A stretch of 64,000 nucleotides of DNA from Moringa oleifera (taxonomy: Eukaryota; Streptophyta; Magnoliopsida; Brassicales; Moringaceae): positions 3,162,001-3,226,000 of the forward strand of contig JAJFZO010000799.1 in NCBI GenBank assembly GCA_021397835.1. Reading direction: 5' to 3'. A program made the translations under genes and the position numbers. Positions within the stretch are counted from its first letter, which is position 1. Every line of letters starts with the position of its first letter. This document shows, piece after piece, positions 37,016 through 49,490 of the stretch. The notes below the pieces were generated by a model. It saw only the letters and a program-made list of their open reading frames with translations, searched no databases and had not been told where the DNA came from.

Positions 37016-38600
37016 CATACACACATATATATGCACACACTATTGTTCTCAATTAAAATTCATTATTTCTTTTAATGTTTCTCTAAGTTGAAAGGGAATT
37101 ATAGATATTATCAATGATGTTTATTGTTTTATGTTTTTCTCTTTTTATAATTATCATTTATTCATCCAAATGTGTTTAAATAATAATACTTTTTATTATT
37201 TTTCAAAAACAATTGTATGTTTTGCTAACATTTTTTTTAATTATTTATATCATTATATTTTGAATTAGACATTGATTTTTCATTTATTGCTTGGCTATTA
37301 ATTTTTTTCTAATATAATAAAGGAAAAAGTTACTTAAAATCTTAATTTTTATTTTTTTTTAAATTAATAATTAAAAAGTAATAAATTGAATTTTGATATA
37401 TTCATTTGAATCAAATAGAACTCTTCATCTACTTAGTAGAATCAAATTGAAATCGGATAAAATATGATTTTGAAAATTGATTGTTTTCCCTGAAACAAAA
37501 TTTTAGTTTCTCTCCTCTTTTTATTGTGCAACTATGATTCTCCAACTCTCATTTGTAAAATGCTTAAGATCCTCTCAAATCCTCCAAACTCATCAATTTC
37601 ACATTTTTCTTCAACTATTTTCAACAAATTTGATTGATTTTATAGTAGAGAATGAGAGAGAGTTCTTCTCTCTCCACTGTACGATGCCATCTCTTCAAGT
37701 TTTACCTGTCAAAAACTTAAAATCTCACCAAATTTTCATTCAAATTTTCTAAACTCGCAAATCTCATACTTGTCTTCCACCAATTTCTTTAATTTAAAGC
37801 TTGGTTTTGCATTTTTTTTATATATCTATTATGTGAACCGAGCATTTGTTGAGTTTTGAATATAACATTTATGAATCTATTGTGCCAATTGAGTATTGAT
37901 TAAGTTTCCATGAACACATTTATGAAAGTTATCAAAATATCTTTTGTTAACACTTAATTTAAATATTTTTAATATATCAAATTCAATTTGATATAATTTG
38001 ATTGTTTAAAATTTGATTTATTATTTTTTAAATATTAAAATTTAATCGATCACATACTATAGATATCAATATGATAACTAATTTTTATGATATATCATAT
38101 TATTAAATTTTAAAATATTTTAAAATAATATTTATTTAAACTTTGATTACCATTGGCATGAAATAAAGAAAATATATATTTTTAAGCAAAATAAAGAAAA
38201 CTTAATGCAACTATTTAAGCTTTCATTTAAAACCTAATTATCTTAATTAAATCAGTTTACAATAAGCTTTTAATTTGATTCAAGGTAAACTTATCTTCGT
38301 CATTTTAAAATAAAAAACGATTAAAATATAACAAATTTTAATTTAGAACTTTTCATAAATATAAAAAATATTCAAATTATCATTAAAGAACTTTAAAATT
38401 TATTGAACATTTAAAATATTTCTTATAATTTTTATATTATCAAAAATTAAAAAATTTAAACCATAACTCATAAGTAAAAATTGAAAAATTTAAAAAGTAG
38501 CTCATAAGTAAAAATTTAAAAATTTAAAAAGTAGCTCATAAGTAAAAATTAATTTAAAATTAAAAAATAACTTCAACATAGAATGTAGAATATATTTACA
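37016..38600. other. AT-rich spacer with a 34-bp tandem repeat
   Basis: AT-rich intergenic DNA. At about 38468-38550 a unit of 33-34 bases starting CTCATAAGTAAAAATT is repeated about 2.5 times. Nothing coding was seen. Confidence 0.65.
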
Positions 38601-39219
38601 TCATACTCAAAACATTTCCAGAGTAACAGCACAGGTTTCTTTTTAAAAAAACTCAATTTAAATTAAATTAAGAGTTAATTCTTCCAATCAAAATGATGAG
38701 TTAAAGCTAGTCTTCATATTTACAAATTTAACTTTTCAGCTGTGTCCTACATCCAGAAGATGCTTCTTGAAATCAGATGACAATTTGAAAACCATGCAAC
38801 CCTTCAAACTGGAAAACTTCAATAGAAATAAAATAATAGTAAATATCAAATTCTATAGCTCCCAACTTCAATTTGCAAAACCCAGGCAAGGTTTGACCAT
38901 ATACTCTGAAGTCATGTAGCCTAACTAACCAAAGTCAACTTTGGTTATCTGATGGGTTTAACCATATCCAGGATTCAGGTGCCACTGTAGTCCCACTAGG
39001 CCACAAGCCCCTGCCTCTGCTAACTAGTACAGCAACATATTACACTTCCATGTAAAAATGCCACAGGATTAATTACAGAGCCACACAGTGAACTATTTCT
39101 CAAGTTAATCAACAACTCAGAAGTGTGAGGTGCATCACTAGCAGATCTTCTTTCACTTCATTAAATCAATGTCACATACAAAGTTTTTTTACAATTCATC
39201 TGCGTTCGAATATATCACC

Positions 39220-42200
39220 TCACTTTCTGCGCACAAGTTCAAGTGGTAGAGTCTCCATTGCCAGCTGAAATTTGAAAAACTGCTTTTAGACACGGCAAAC
39301 AGTTCCTCTGATCAATAGGGAAGAGGGAAAAAGGATGCTTACCCACAGCCGTGGGGTTGTTGGATCAGATTTTGAATGCAATTTTGATAACTCTGACTGA
39401 AAGCTGATGACTATCGAAACTTTGAACTCAACTGAAAATGGACTGCATAGAGAATTTTTAAAATAAAATAATTAGCATTAATAATTATAAAAGTCAGATG
39501 AAATTGTTTTGAAAGGAGTGAAATGAGAATTTCAGCCGCACGCATGAAGTTTTTAGAGTGCGGGAAACATAAAAGGAAAGAAAAAGTGGGGAACAGCATT
39601 GGTAAAACACATCTCACCCAGCTAAAATCGTTGGACAGGTCAAAAGGCGAGGAAGTATAACATAGATTGGCAGAGTCATGTTGGGAGAGATATTTCCATC
39701 CACTATCTAGTAAAAGATAATGAAGAAACTGAAGTCATTAAATGTGATGTGTTACATGAAATAAATGACACAGGGAACATGTGAAGTGCTACATGCCTGT
39801 GTTGTCTGAATCAAAGATGTTTCAGTTACAATCTTCTCCCCTGCAAGAATTGACTCGATACGGAGCAAGTGGATGTCAATTGAACGAATGGGAACTGCAG
39901 ATGTTTCCACTGTTAGTTGTCCATTAATAGGATCCAACAAAGAACATTGAGTGGACATTTTTCCTGTAATCCGGAAGCCACCTATTTAACCATGCATCTT
40001 GTTAGTTGGGGAATCATTACATCACTATATTCAGCAGTTAGATATAAAAGAATGCAAAAATAAGACATTTAATGGCACTATAGCTCGATTTCACCATTCC
40101 ACATCATGCAACTGTCGGAATGTACAACATGATCTTTAAAGTTCCTCAATGTTCTCCTGTATTTTCTAAACTATGATTTGATGTGTTGTTTCTTATTTTG
40201 TACAGTAATGCCTGGTTGATTATTCTATTTAGGAAAACATGGATCAGGAAACTTTAAGCATAGGTCAATCATAAATACTTAATTCTCTTTCTTGTTTGTA
40301 TCCTAAGATGTATAATTTGTAATTAATGGAAACGACGTAGAGAAGTTTTCATACAATTTCATTACTCTCTAACAGCAATTTTACAGCATATAACTAAAAG
40401 AGACTGATATCCCCATTTCAAGACTCCCTGCAACATGAATTACGTGGAGACAGAAATGGGAGCAACAAGAAACCTGATTTTAGCTCAGGAAGTAGTGGAT
40501 GTCTTTGAGTGTCCTGAGTAATGTAAAAGAAGACCATCTCTGGAGAAACTGGTCGCTCAAGAAGATCAACTGAAACCACAAGAACAACAAAAAGGAGAAA
40601 CAATTAACACAAATGCATCTATCTAACAAACATAAAATTAGGAAAAGTACCAAACTGTACCTTTATCACTTTCAATTATGAATTCAACTGTCGACGATAA
40701 TGATTTATGTAGATATCCTCTCATCACATCTGCAGTTAACAAATACTATATCAAAGGTTTCATTAATCATCATGGGTTACATAAATTCCCAAAAAGAAAC
40801 TGAAAGGCATTACAAGGACACAAGGACAGAAGCTGAGTAACATAGGGCAACAGTAATCTAAAAAAAAAAATTTTAAAAGCCAAGATTTTCACTTCTTGAC
40901 TTAAAAATATTCCACCTGGATGCTAATGTTTGCTCCATGGAAGGTCTCATAAAATCTTTCCAAGTTATCTTCTCCAAGCTGTCTGAGGAACATAGAAAAT
41001 GGTATCTGGCATGGTAAACAAATTATGTATAAATTGCAGAAGAAGCAATGCAACTTTGGTTAACAAAATTTACGCCAAATATAAAGGCCAAATTGACAAT
41101 GAAGTAAAAGTGACACATACTACCATCTCTAGGTTTTACAAACTAGGGAAACCACAGCATTAAAGAATTGGGAAATTATGTGACAATGCTAGCATAATAT
41201 TTAAGAGCACAAGCAATAAGATCTTCAACACTGTGGTCAAAGCTAACTCATACAGGGAAAAAGGAAAATACATTGATTATTCAAACAACGAAAGAAAAGG
41301 AGAATTACAATGGATGAAGCTAGAAGACTCATATCAGCATTTCCCAAACATTGCACATTTCATCAACGGTATGACACCAATTTCAAATATAAGCTACCAT
41401 GATAATATTTCAAAGTTAAAAGCCGAATTGATATTCCATTATTCTTAATTGATACGCTACCTCTGTTGTTCCTGAACCAATCTTCCCTGAAGATCTAACT
41501 TCAATGCTTTTATTCCTGTTTCCAAGTCAGGAAAAGAAGAAAAGAACAAACATAAATTCCACATGTTAATATTTGGAAACATGAGGAGGAGAGTTGAGCA
41601 TCTGAATAATCAAGTTCATATGTACAAATCTTAATACGCCGAGTAAAAAATATTTAAAGTAAATCAGACAAGGATTATTGCTACTATTGTGGAAAAGATT
41701 TGTATCCCAACCATGCAGAACATTAGACAATGCACAAAGCTTCTTCAAATTGTAGGATAATGTTAACCAAGTTGGAGTTGACTTAAGGAAAGTCTTCAGA
41801 GTCATTTGGTAGATATGACCCTAAAAGTAATGAGCCTAAAATTGAAGCGACATCTTCCACTCAGCTATTTTATCTTTGCAGGAATTATTGAAGTAAAAAG
41901 TTATGTTGAAGAAATATCGATTGAAATAAGCAAATGTGAGTTAGCACTAAACCTGGCAAGATCAACACAAACCCTCAGTGAACAATAATATCATAGAATG
42001 GGTGCCTGTCTAAGCCTTGCATGCACAAGTGACGCGCAAGCTTGACACAAAATGTCCAAGTCATCACTCTCCTGGCTCTTCGCACCATAAACACTCAGCA
42101 TGGCGACATGATCCACTAGGAACTCTAAGCTTGCCCTTGAGTTACCTTAAGACAGCTTAGCTGATGCCCCAACTATGGGGTGGTGATTGATCGATACTAG

Positions 42201-43186
42201 AAAGCATTAAAACATGCCTCCAACAGAAGAACATTATGTTCATGAGAGAAATACCAATCATTCTAGATAAATCACAAGCCAGAGAATAGATTATGATTAA
42301 GTCCCCAACCAGTTAGAACACTTGCATATGAAGATAGAATATGGTGAAACACAACTTCCCAGAGAATCCAAACCAATATAGGTGAATCACTTTCTAGTTC
42401 TAAGTCAAAGAAGAAACTTAGTCCAGCTATTCTTCATATTGTACCAAGATTAATTGTTCCTCCCTCCTGTGTTATTGACTCTGAAAATATTAACATCATT
42501 TCTTAAACAGTAACTTTAACAGTTGCATTCTAACTAAAAATCTTTTATTGAGGTTTAAAAGAGATTAATAGCTCCTAAGCCAACTTCCCATGATGAACTT
42601 CGTCAAAATGTTGAGAGCATATCACAATTGCTCAACCAATATCATATCTTACTGTGGAGTACGTCAAAGAAAAAAAGAATCACAAAGTCTTACACAATGG
42701 TAATGGGCTTCACAATGCCATAGAATGATTCAATAACACCTGCTGATCCTCCACGAACCTCCACACACAAAGAAAACAATAGAAAATAGAGACAAATTAA
42801 GACAGATTGAGAAACAAAAAGCTGCAACTCAAAACTAAAGCAGGCTCAGAAATCTTTTCTCTTTCTGGTTTTCTCGCATTTTCTCGGCAACCAAACAGAG
42901 CACCTGAATCCACACACCTGCAAGTTGACTGATCCTTTGACGCTTAGACGAACACCGTGGTGAGAAATCGAAGAAGGAGATTTTACGATAATTTTGCCTT
43001 CGACAGCTTCCTGAAGTTTTAAGACCATCATCTTCATCCTCATTTCCCAGAGCATGAATTTGTCTAAACATAATACACAAACACGCACACATACACATAC
43101 ACAGAGACAGAGAGAGAGAGAAGAGATCATACAGAGGGGCGATAGATACGGTTGGATCGAGATAGTTTGAGATCTACCGTTGTCAT
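39220..43186 (-). CDS. VPS26C: VPS26C (retriever subunit, DSCR3 homologue)
   Basis: Eleven exons on the minus strand: 43186-43133, 43010-42918, 42758-42694, 41515-41461, 41005-40916, 40745-40661, 40569-40474, 39981-39797, 39706-39618, 39442-39343 and 39264-39220 (TGA). They join in frame to 318 residues, the length of plant VPS26C. The protein is an arrestin-fold subunit of the retriever complex, which recycles membrane cargo from endosomes. Diagnostic stretches are VEGKIIVKSPSSISHHGVRL near the start, FYITQDTQRHPLLP in the middle, VETSAVPIRSIDIHLLR and ETSLIQTTQ in the C-terminal arrestin lobe, and LPLELVRRK at the end. The first exon encodes only 18 residues. Intron 8 uses a GC donor. It is divergently paired with HRD3A. 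Confidence 0.95.
39707..39796 (-). other. GC-AG intron 8 of VPS26C
   Basis: On the minus strand exon 8 ends ACACAG and the intron begins GCATGT, ending CTAG before ATAGTGGATG. The conserved join QTTQ-IVDGN only stays in frame with the GC donor; the GT two bases further in would shift the frame. It is the third GC-AG intron in this window. Confidence 0.85.
43075..43122. repeat. CA- and GA-rich microsatellite in VPS26C intron 1
   Basis: Short (CA)n-like stretch followed by AGAGACAGAGAGAGAGAG, lying in the 122-base first intron of VPS26C. Confidence 0.85.
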
Positions 43187-43386
43187 TGCGACACCAAAAG
43201 CGGGCAGCAGGCGCTACAGCCTGTAGAGCATGACCTTCCCGTTTTTAGAGGAGTACCCCAGGCCAGAAAATTGCCAACAATTGTTTAGGTTTTTGTTTTC
43301 CTTTTCTAAATAAAATTTTTTTTGACGGTGGTTTAAGGGCAGTAAACGAATGAACTGATTCAGCAGACAAGGGATGCATATGAGGA

Positions 43387-43405
43387 CGTGGCAAATGATG
43401 ATTGG
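43387..43405 (-). promoter_or_regulatory. ER stress response element (CCAAT-N9-CCACG)
   Basis: The plus strand reads CGTGG, then nine bases, then ATTGG. On the minus strand this is exactly CCAAT-N9-CCACG, the ERSE bound by NF-Y together with bZIP factors such as bZIP28 in plants. The spacing is exact. It lies about 140 bases upstream of the HRD3A start codon. Confidence 0.7.
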
Positions 43406-43420
43406 GTCAAGGACGGCAAA

Positions 43421-43428
43421 TGACGTGG
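43421..43428 (+). promoter_or_regulatory. UPRE core TGACGTGG
   Basis: TGACGTGG matches the unfolded-protein-response element core used by bZIP28/bZIP60-type factors and also contains an ACGTGGC core of abscisic-acid-response type. It sits 16 bases after the ERSE. Confidence 0.6.
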
Positions 43429-43540
43429 CAACCGAACTAATAAAACGACATCCCTGGATTACCCCTCACCGGACATTTTCCTCATCCTTCTTCTTCCATT
43501 ATAACAGACAAAATCGCAACGACAGATCATAGAGGGAATA

Positions 43541-46500
43541 ATGCGACTGTTAGCCCTCAGACACGCAGCTCTATATCTTCTCATTTTCTCTCTCTACCCT
43601 CTCTCCCTTCATGCGCGGCCCTTCGTGCTCGTCCTCTCCCAGGACGACCTCAAGGACGGCCCTACCACTGCTGAAGATGACGGCGCCAGCTACACCTCCA
43701 CCGACTCTCCCGACTGGGATGAGTTTGGCGACTCCGACACCAGGCCCGAGGAGGAGCTCGACCCCGGTTCTTGGCGCCCGATCTTCGAGCCTGACTCCTC
43801 CTATAGCTCCGACCATGAGGCGGGATCGTATTACTCCACCGTTTCTGGGATCCTGACGGCGACGAGCAGTGGTGACGTGAGGATGATGGAGGAGGCTGCG
43901 GCGGAGATCGAGGCGGCTGCGGTAGGAGGTGATCCACACGCACAATCGGTGACGGGGTTTCTGTACGGCGCTGGGTTAATGCGGGAGAGAAACAAAGCCA
44001 AGGCGTTTCTGTACCATTACTTTGCTGCCAAGGGAGGAAATACGCAGTCCAAAATGTCTCTTGCTTATACTTATTCACGCCAAGATGTAAGTGCTTTTGT
44101 TGAATTTCCCTACTAATTGGATGTCAGTTTGATTTTTGAATTATGTGGGTGCTTACAAACACTAGGTCTTGATGTGGAGATTCTGATGTCTTTAGGAGCT
44201 GAGATGGAGTTAGGAAAAGCGAAAATAATAGGACTTATTTGACCTGATCTTTTAGGTCTGCAACGAGCCGAAATTCTATGAGAACTGTCAAAATATCAAT
44301 TTTGCTTTGTCTTTCCTGTAGCCTGTGATACCAGTTTGGTGATTTTTGTGACTATTATGTTCTCCCAACTGTTCTTTATTCTACTAAGCTTGATTTGTTT
44401 GAGTTTAGTTCATCATTTAAAGAAGAAAGTGATTTCACTCCTAAAGTTTCAACCTATTTTTCCCCTCTATAAACATTCTCAATACTGCTCATTATGAATA
44501 TAAATTTGGGCTCTTGATTTGAAATAAAGTAGGAAAACTTAAAGAGATATTTCTTTTGTTATTAATTTATATTTTTTAAGGTAGCTTTGGGTGATGTTAA
44601 AATTAATGTAGATGTTCAGGAATGCCAATTTAAAAATATCTTCCACAAACAAATTTCATTTGTGTGCAGTGCAACCTCAGTATCTGCTATTTTCTATGCT
44701 TGGGGAAGATAATAGTCTCTGATTTGTAGAAAATCTATGTTGAGGAAAGAGTAGTAAGGGTTTTTTAATTTCTAAATATCATGTGCTCTTTAGATTAATG
44801 ATGTTGTCCCTTTTTTGGTTGCAGATGCATGATAAAGCAGTTAAGTTATATGCTGAATTAGCAGAAATAGCTGTGAATAGTTTTCTGATTTCAAAGGATT
44901 CACCTGTGATTGAACCAGTTAGGATTCATAGTGGAGCAGAAGAGAACAAAGAGGCCTTAAGAAAATCCCGTGGAGAGGAGGACGAGGACTTCCAAATATT
45001 GGAATATCAAGCACAGAAAGGAAATGCTGGAGCAATGTACAAGATTGGGTTATTTTACTACTTTGGTTTGAGAGGATTGAGACGTGATCATGCCAAGGCA
45101 TTGTCCTGGTTTTTGAAAGCAGTGGAAAAAGGGGAGCCCAGGTCAATGGAACTTCTAGGTGAGATATACGCAAGAGGAGCTGGTGTTGAGAGAAATTACA
45201 CTAAGGCGCTTGAATGGCTAACACTTGCTTCCAAACAACAGCTCTATTCAGCTTATAACGGGATGGGATACTTGTATGTCAAAGGCTATGGAGTGGAGAA
45301 GAAGAACTACACCAAAGTAAGTTCATATGGAAATCCAACATTTTGGTTAACTATATCTTCATGCACTATTTATCTGGTAGATTATGCAATGGTTTTGCAT
45401 AACTTGCCTACTATGGTCGACTAGTGTAATCTGTGTCTTGTCCTTAGTCTTCATAATAATATTCTTTGATTTGGTTAGTATTACCCTAAATTTGCTGCTT
45501 TCAAGCCCTGTATCTTGTAAATCAAGAATTTTCTCAACTCCATGAAATGACTGCCTTATGATTTCAGATGTATTGCCATGATCCTGATTTTTAGTTCCAT
45601 CTTTAGTTCATCAGCTATTTAGACTACAAGTTCCAAAATTTTCCAGCCTTCATTGCAAGGAAAGCATTAATCTTTGTGATGATCAAGGGTCCAATGTAAC
45701 AATCACACCATAAAACTAGAACAGTGGAGGGTATTCTTATATAAAGTAAAACAGTTAGAAGGCTTGTCCAGTCTTATCTAAAGTGAAACAATTAGAAGGC
45801 CTTTCCAGTAATCCTAGATCCAGTTTACCTGATCCAGTTGTGTTATTCACTGGATGCTCTAGTTATTACAGTTACAAGAATAATTTAATAATCACATAGA
45901 AAAGATATGTGGCATTCATTGTCTGAATGATGCTGCTTTTTTTCCCCCCTTTTTTAAGCCTGTATGTGGTATACCAAGATACCATAAGCTGATTGTTTGA
46001 TTTACAGGCAAAAGAGTACTTTGAGAAGGCTGCAAATAATGAAGAGGCTGGGGGGCATTATAACCTAGGAGTTATGTATCTGAAAGGGATTGGAGTGAAA
46101 AAGGATGTAAAGCTTGCCTGCAGATTCTTCATCGTGGCTGCTAACGCAGGTCAACCAAAGGCATTTTATCAGTTGGCAAAGATGTTCCATACAGGAGTTG
46201 GGCTTAAGAAGAATCTTGCTATGGTAAGTTGAGTTGGTGTGATTTCTTTCTACCTTTTTGTTGTGTGCTTTGACCATTTCACTTATCCTTTCGTGTTTTT
46301 ACATTCTGTTGACCTTTATCTCTTTAATTTGGTTATTTTGTGCTTGATACTATCAGAATACTGAACTATTTGTTTGGCTTTATTAGAATGATTTTAAAGC
46401 TAGAATGTGTTCTAGAATATAATGAGAATATTAATACTGTTAGTCATTCTCTGGATCCATATTTCTGAAGCCTGCTTATATTTGAGGCTTATATTTGAGG

Positions 46501-48366
46501 TGCACCTGGATTTCCCGGCAGCAAATGATCTAGCAGGTTTCAATGGAAATTTCTAAGTTATATGGACGATCACCAATATTCTATTGTTCAAATGTCACCA
46601 CCACTTATCCTAAGCATAGGTCAGGTTTTCCATATTGAAGCTTCCCTCTGCCCGCCGCGCCCCCCCCCAACCCCCCCCCCCCCCCCCACACTCAGCAAAA
46701 AACCCTTGTCCACTTCTTTCTTCTTCTTCTTTTTATCTCTTTTTACGAGACATGAAAGGACCATAACAGTTATATCCATTTTGAGGGTTCATATGGTAGA
46801 ATGACAGACCCATCCTTACCTTTCCATGCTGAGTGTTAAAATTGTTTTAAGGTGCATTAAAATTTATTGGTTGCAGGCTACTGCCTTATACAAGTTAGTT
46901 GCTGAACGAGGACCATGGAGTTCCTTGTCTAGGTGGGCACTAGAATCATACTTAAAAGGTGATGTGGGTAAGGCATTCCTCTTGTATTCAAGGATGGCAG
47001 AGCTGGGCTATGAGGTAGCACAAAGTAATGCTGCATGGATCCTCGATAAATATGGGGAACGTAGCATGTGCATAGGAGAATCTGGATTTTGCACAAATGC
47101 AGAAAGGCATCAGCGTGCACATTCTTTGTGGTGGCAGGCTTCTGAGCAGGGTAACGAACATGCAGCTTTGCTTATTGGGGATGCATATTACTATGGTCGG
47201 GTATGTTTCCCTAGATTCAAGATAAACAAAGTACTCTCACTCATGATATTATGATTGAATTCCTCAACTGTCTTCAGTTATGCTCTAATCTTTCTGATTT
47301 CTAAAGTTCCTACACTCTTTTAATTTTGTTTCCTTATCTCAGGGTACTGAGAGAGATTATGAACGTGCTGCAGAGGCTTACATGCATGCCAAATCCCAAT
47401 CCAATGCACAAGCCATGTTCAACCTTGGATACATGCATGAGCATGGCCAAGGGCTTCCATTAGATCTTCACCTTGCTAAGCGTTACTATGATCAAGCACT
47501 AGAGAATGAGGCTGCAGCAAAGTTGCCTGTCACACTGGCCCTTACAAGCTTATGGATACGAAAAAACTATGCTGATAGTTTCCTGGTAAGTCTAACCACT
47601 GTTTTTAGACATCCATCTTTATGCATTGTTTAAAATTAAATAAAACTTTGTAACAATATCTAAAGCATAATATTATGTTTGCTATTTGGAAGTTGTTGCC
47701 CCTGCATAAGGCTCGACTTTGCCCATTACCTGTTTTTCCTCGCTTATGTTCTAACTTTCACTGTTGTGAAACATTGTTCTGAAGCTACTACCATGTAAAT
47801 TTCACCTCTGCACTTAAAAAGACTATACTAATCGGACTTCTCAAAGACGTGGCTAAAAGTAGCCTGCTGCAGACCAAGAATAGTGGCGTAGTTTCAATTT
47901 GATCTGACTGCTCAAGGTTCCTAATTTTGCTTATTGAAGTATAATTTTTCTTCTGGTGGTACTGCCTCTGTAGGGCGAATAAAAATGTTATGGTGTTTGC
48001 TTATGGTGTTCGCTTATACTGATGCTTGTCATACACTAAATAAGGCTGTTCATCATGTAGTGCATGCGTTGTTTTCGGACCAAATTTGCTTCTATCAATT
48101 TCTAAAGTTTGTGATTGATCTGAAACTCCTGATTACATTATTAGATGCACATGATTGATTCCTTGCCTGAAGTCTTTCCAAAAGTGGAAGCCTGGGTGGA
48201 GAATGTGCTGATGGAGGAAGGAAATGCAACAATATTGACTCTCTTTGTCTGTCTCCTCACTGTTTTGTATCTTCGAGAGCGGCAACGCAGGAATGCTGTT
48301 GCTCCTGTTGGTGATGCACAGCATCATGAGCCCAACGAGCAGGGTGGAGTGCACCCAATTAATTGA
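43541..48366 (+). CDS. HRD3A: HRD3A / SEL1L, ERAD E3 ligase adaptor
   Basis: Six exons, 43541-44086, 44825-45316, 46008-46223, 46877-47200, 47343-47585 and 48145-48366 (TGA), all in phase 0, give 680 residues, close to the Arabidopsis protein. It is the luminal substrate-receptor partner of the HRD1 ubiquitin ligase in ER-associated degradation. An N-terminal signal peptide (hydrophobic stretch around [14 protein letters not shown]) is followed by an acidic linker rich in Asp, Glu and Ser. A long series of Sel1-like repeats follows (for example [41 protein letters not shown] and [14 protein letters not shown]). Last come one transmembrane helix (about 636-650) and a short basic cytosolic tail starting RERQRR. 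The ERSE and UPRE upstream suggest induction by ER stress. Confidence 0.95.
46652..46688. repeat. C-rich homopolymer tract in HRD3A intron 3
   Basis: C-rich run broken by two A bases and GCG, followed by CACACTC. Like the C tract at 1416 it is a length-unstable or assembly-prone site. It is intronic, with no effect on the coding frame. Confidence 0.85.
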
Positions 48367-49490
48367 TGTTATTGGTGGCCTCTCGAATGTGATGGTTTTG
48401 CCCTCACTTTCCAGAAGTTTGGGGCTGAGATGCTACATTTGGTTTGCACTATGATGTACCGGTGCACGGGTCTCTGTTAGATTTGACAGAGTTGTACGAT
48501 AGTGCAGGGAAGAGAAATTCAAGCCTGGAGTAAGAAACACTGCCGCATGTATTTGAGCATTTGTTCAACAGAGAATGCAGACATGCCAATTTCAGTTGTG
48601 GAAGATAGGATTATGTTAGATCAGTTATTTTGTTATACTGGACAGGTCCTTTTCCGATTGTAGATCTCATTGCTTGTGTGGTTACATGTAGAAATTTTGT
48701 GGAAGTTGATAGCATCTTCCTTTCAAGATGTAATGGTTGTAGCCAATAATTTGTATATTTAGAGGAACAAACTGCAGTTTCAAAAAGAATTTAATGTGGG
48801 GCTGTCAACTTAGTTTATATGGCAGGTAAATAGAATTTGGGGTGGAGATTAAGGTTAAAGGATGATGGGGGTGGGCGAAAGATCAACTGATTATATTGAG
48901 TTCAATCATTGGTTTGGTTAGATTTTGATTTTTTTTTAAATAAATATTTTAGTTTGATAAAAAAAAATTAATATAAATATTTTATCTGAGTTTGCTTAAA
49001 TTTTATGTCAATTTTTTAATAAAAATTAAATCAAATTGAATATATGTAAAATTATTACATTTCATTTGTGAGTGTAAAAAAAAAAAGTGTTTTGATCAGT
49101 ACCTAGTAAACAGCTACAAACATATGGGTTGGTTTAATGATATTCTTGTTTTAGGTTTGGAAGGTCTTTGAGTTTATTTTTTAAAATTTTACAATTGAAT
49201 TTATTTTTATTGATGTATCTTTGATGGGAGTGAAAGATAAGAAAAAGCTTGATCTAAAGTTTGGAGGAGTTAAAGAGAAAGAAAATTTGTAAAAAATTGA
49301 TTACATTACTTTAAATAGAAGAAATATCATGAAAGTAAAAAAATCTAAAGCTTTTTGGCTTAAAAGAGATTTGAAATGCCGGTTTTTTTACCCTACGATG
49401 AATGTGCATCAAAGGAACAAGTATGATGGAATTTGACGAAGGTGGAGTGGAGAAACAGGGGGAGTTGAAACTGAGGGGTTAGTGATTTTT
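48367..49490 (+). other. HRD3A 3' UTR and spacer
   Basis: The first few hundred bases after the stop are less AT-rich and probably 3' UTR. No canonical AATAAA was found at a sensible distance; AATAAT occurs near 48,747. From about 48,900 on the sequence is AT-rich spacer leading into the LINE remnant. Confidence 0.5.

Larger units (their letters stand above)
43187..43540. promoter_or_regulatory. shared promoter between VPS26C and HRD3A
   Basis: Only 354 bases separate the two divergent start codons, so both promoters and 5' UTRs must lie here, possibly with overlap into the genes. It contains two CGTGGCA motifs in the same orientation, an ERSE and a UPRE core, all within 43384-43430 and nearer to HRD3A. 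No strong TATA box was found; ATTATAACA at about 43498-43506 is a weak candidate lying very close to the HRD3A ATG. Confidence 0.8.

Noticed and set aside
43571..44078. Long minus-strand and alternative-frame ORFs opposite HRD3A exon 1
   Set aside because: The exon is GC-rich and open in several frames. Only the plus frame has the signal peptide and joins the Sel1 repeat exons.
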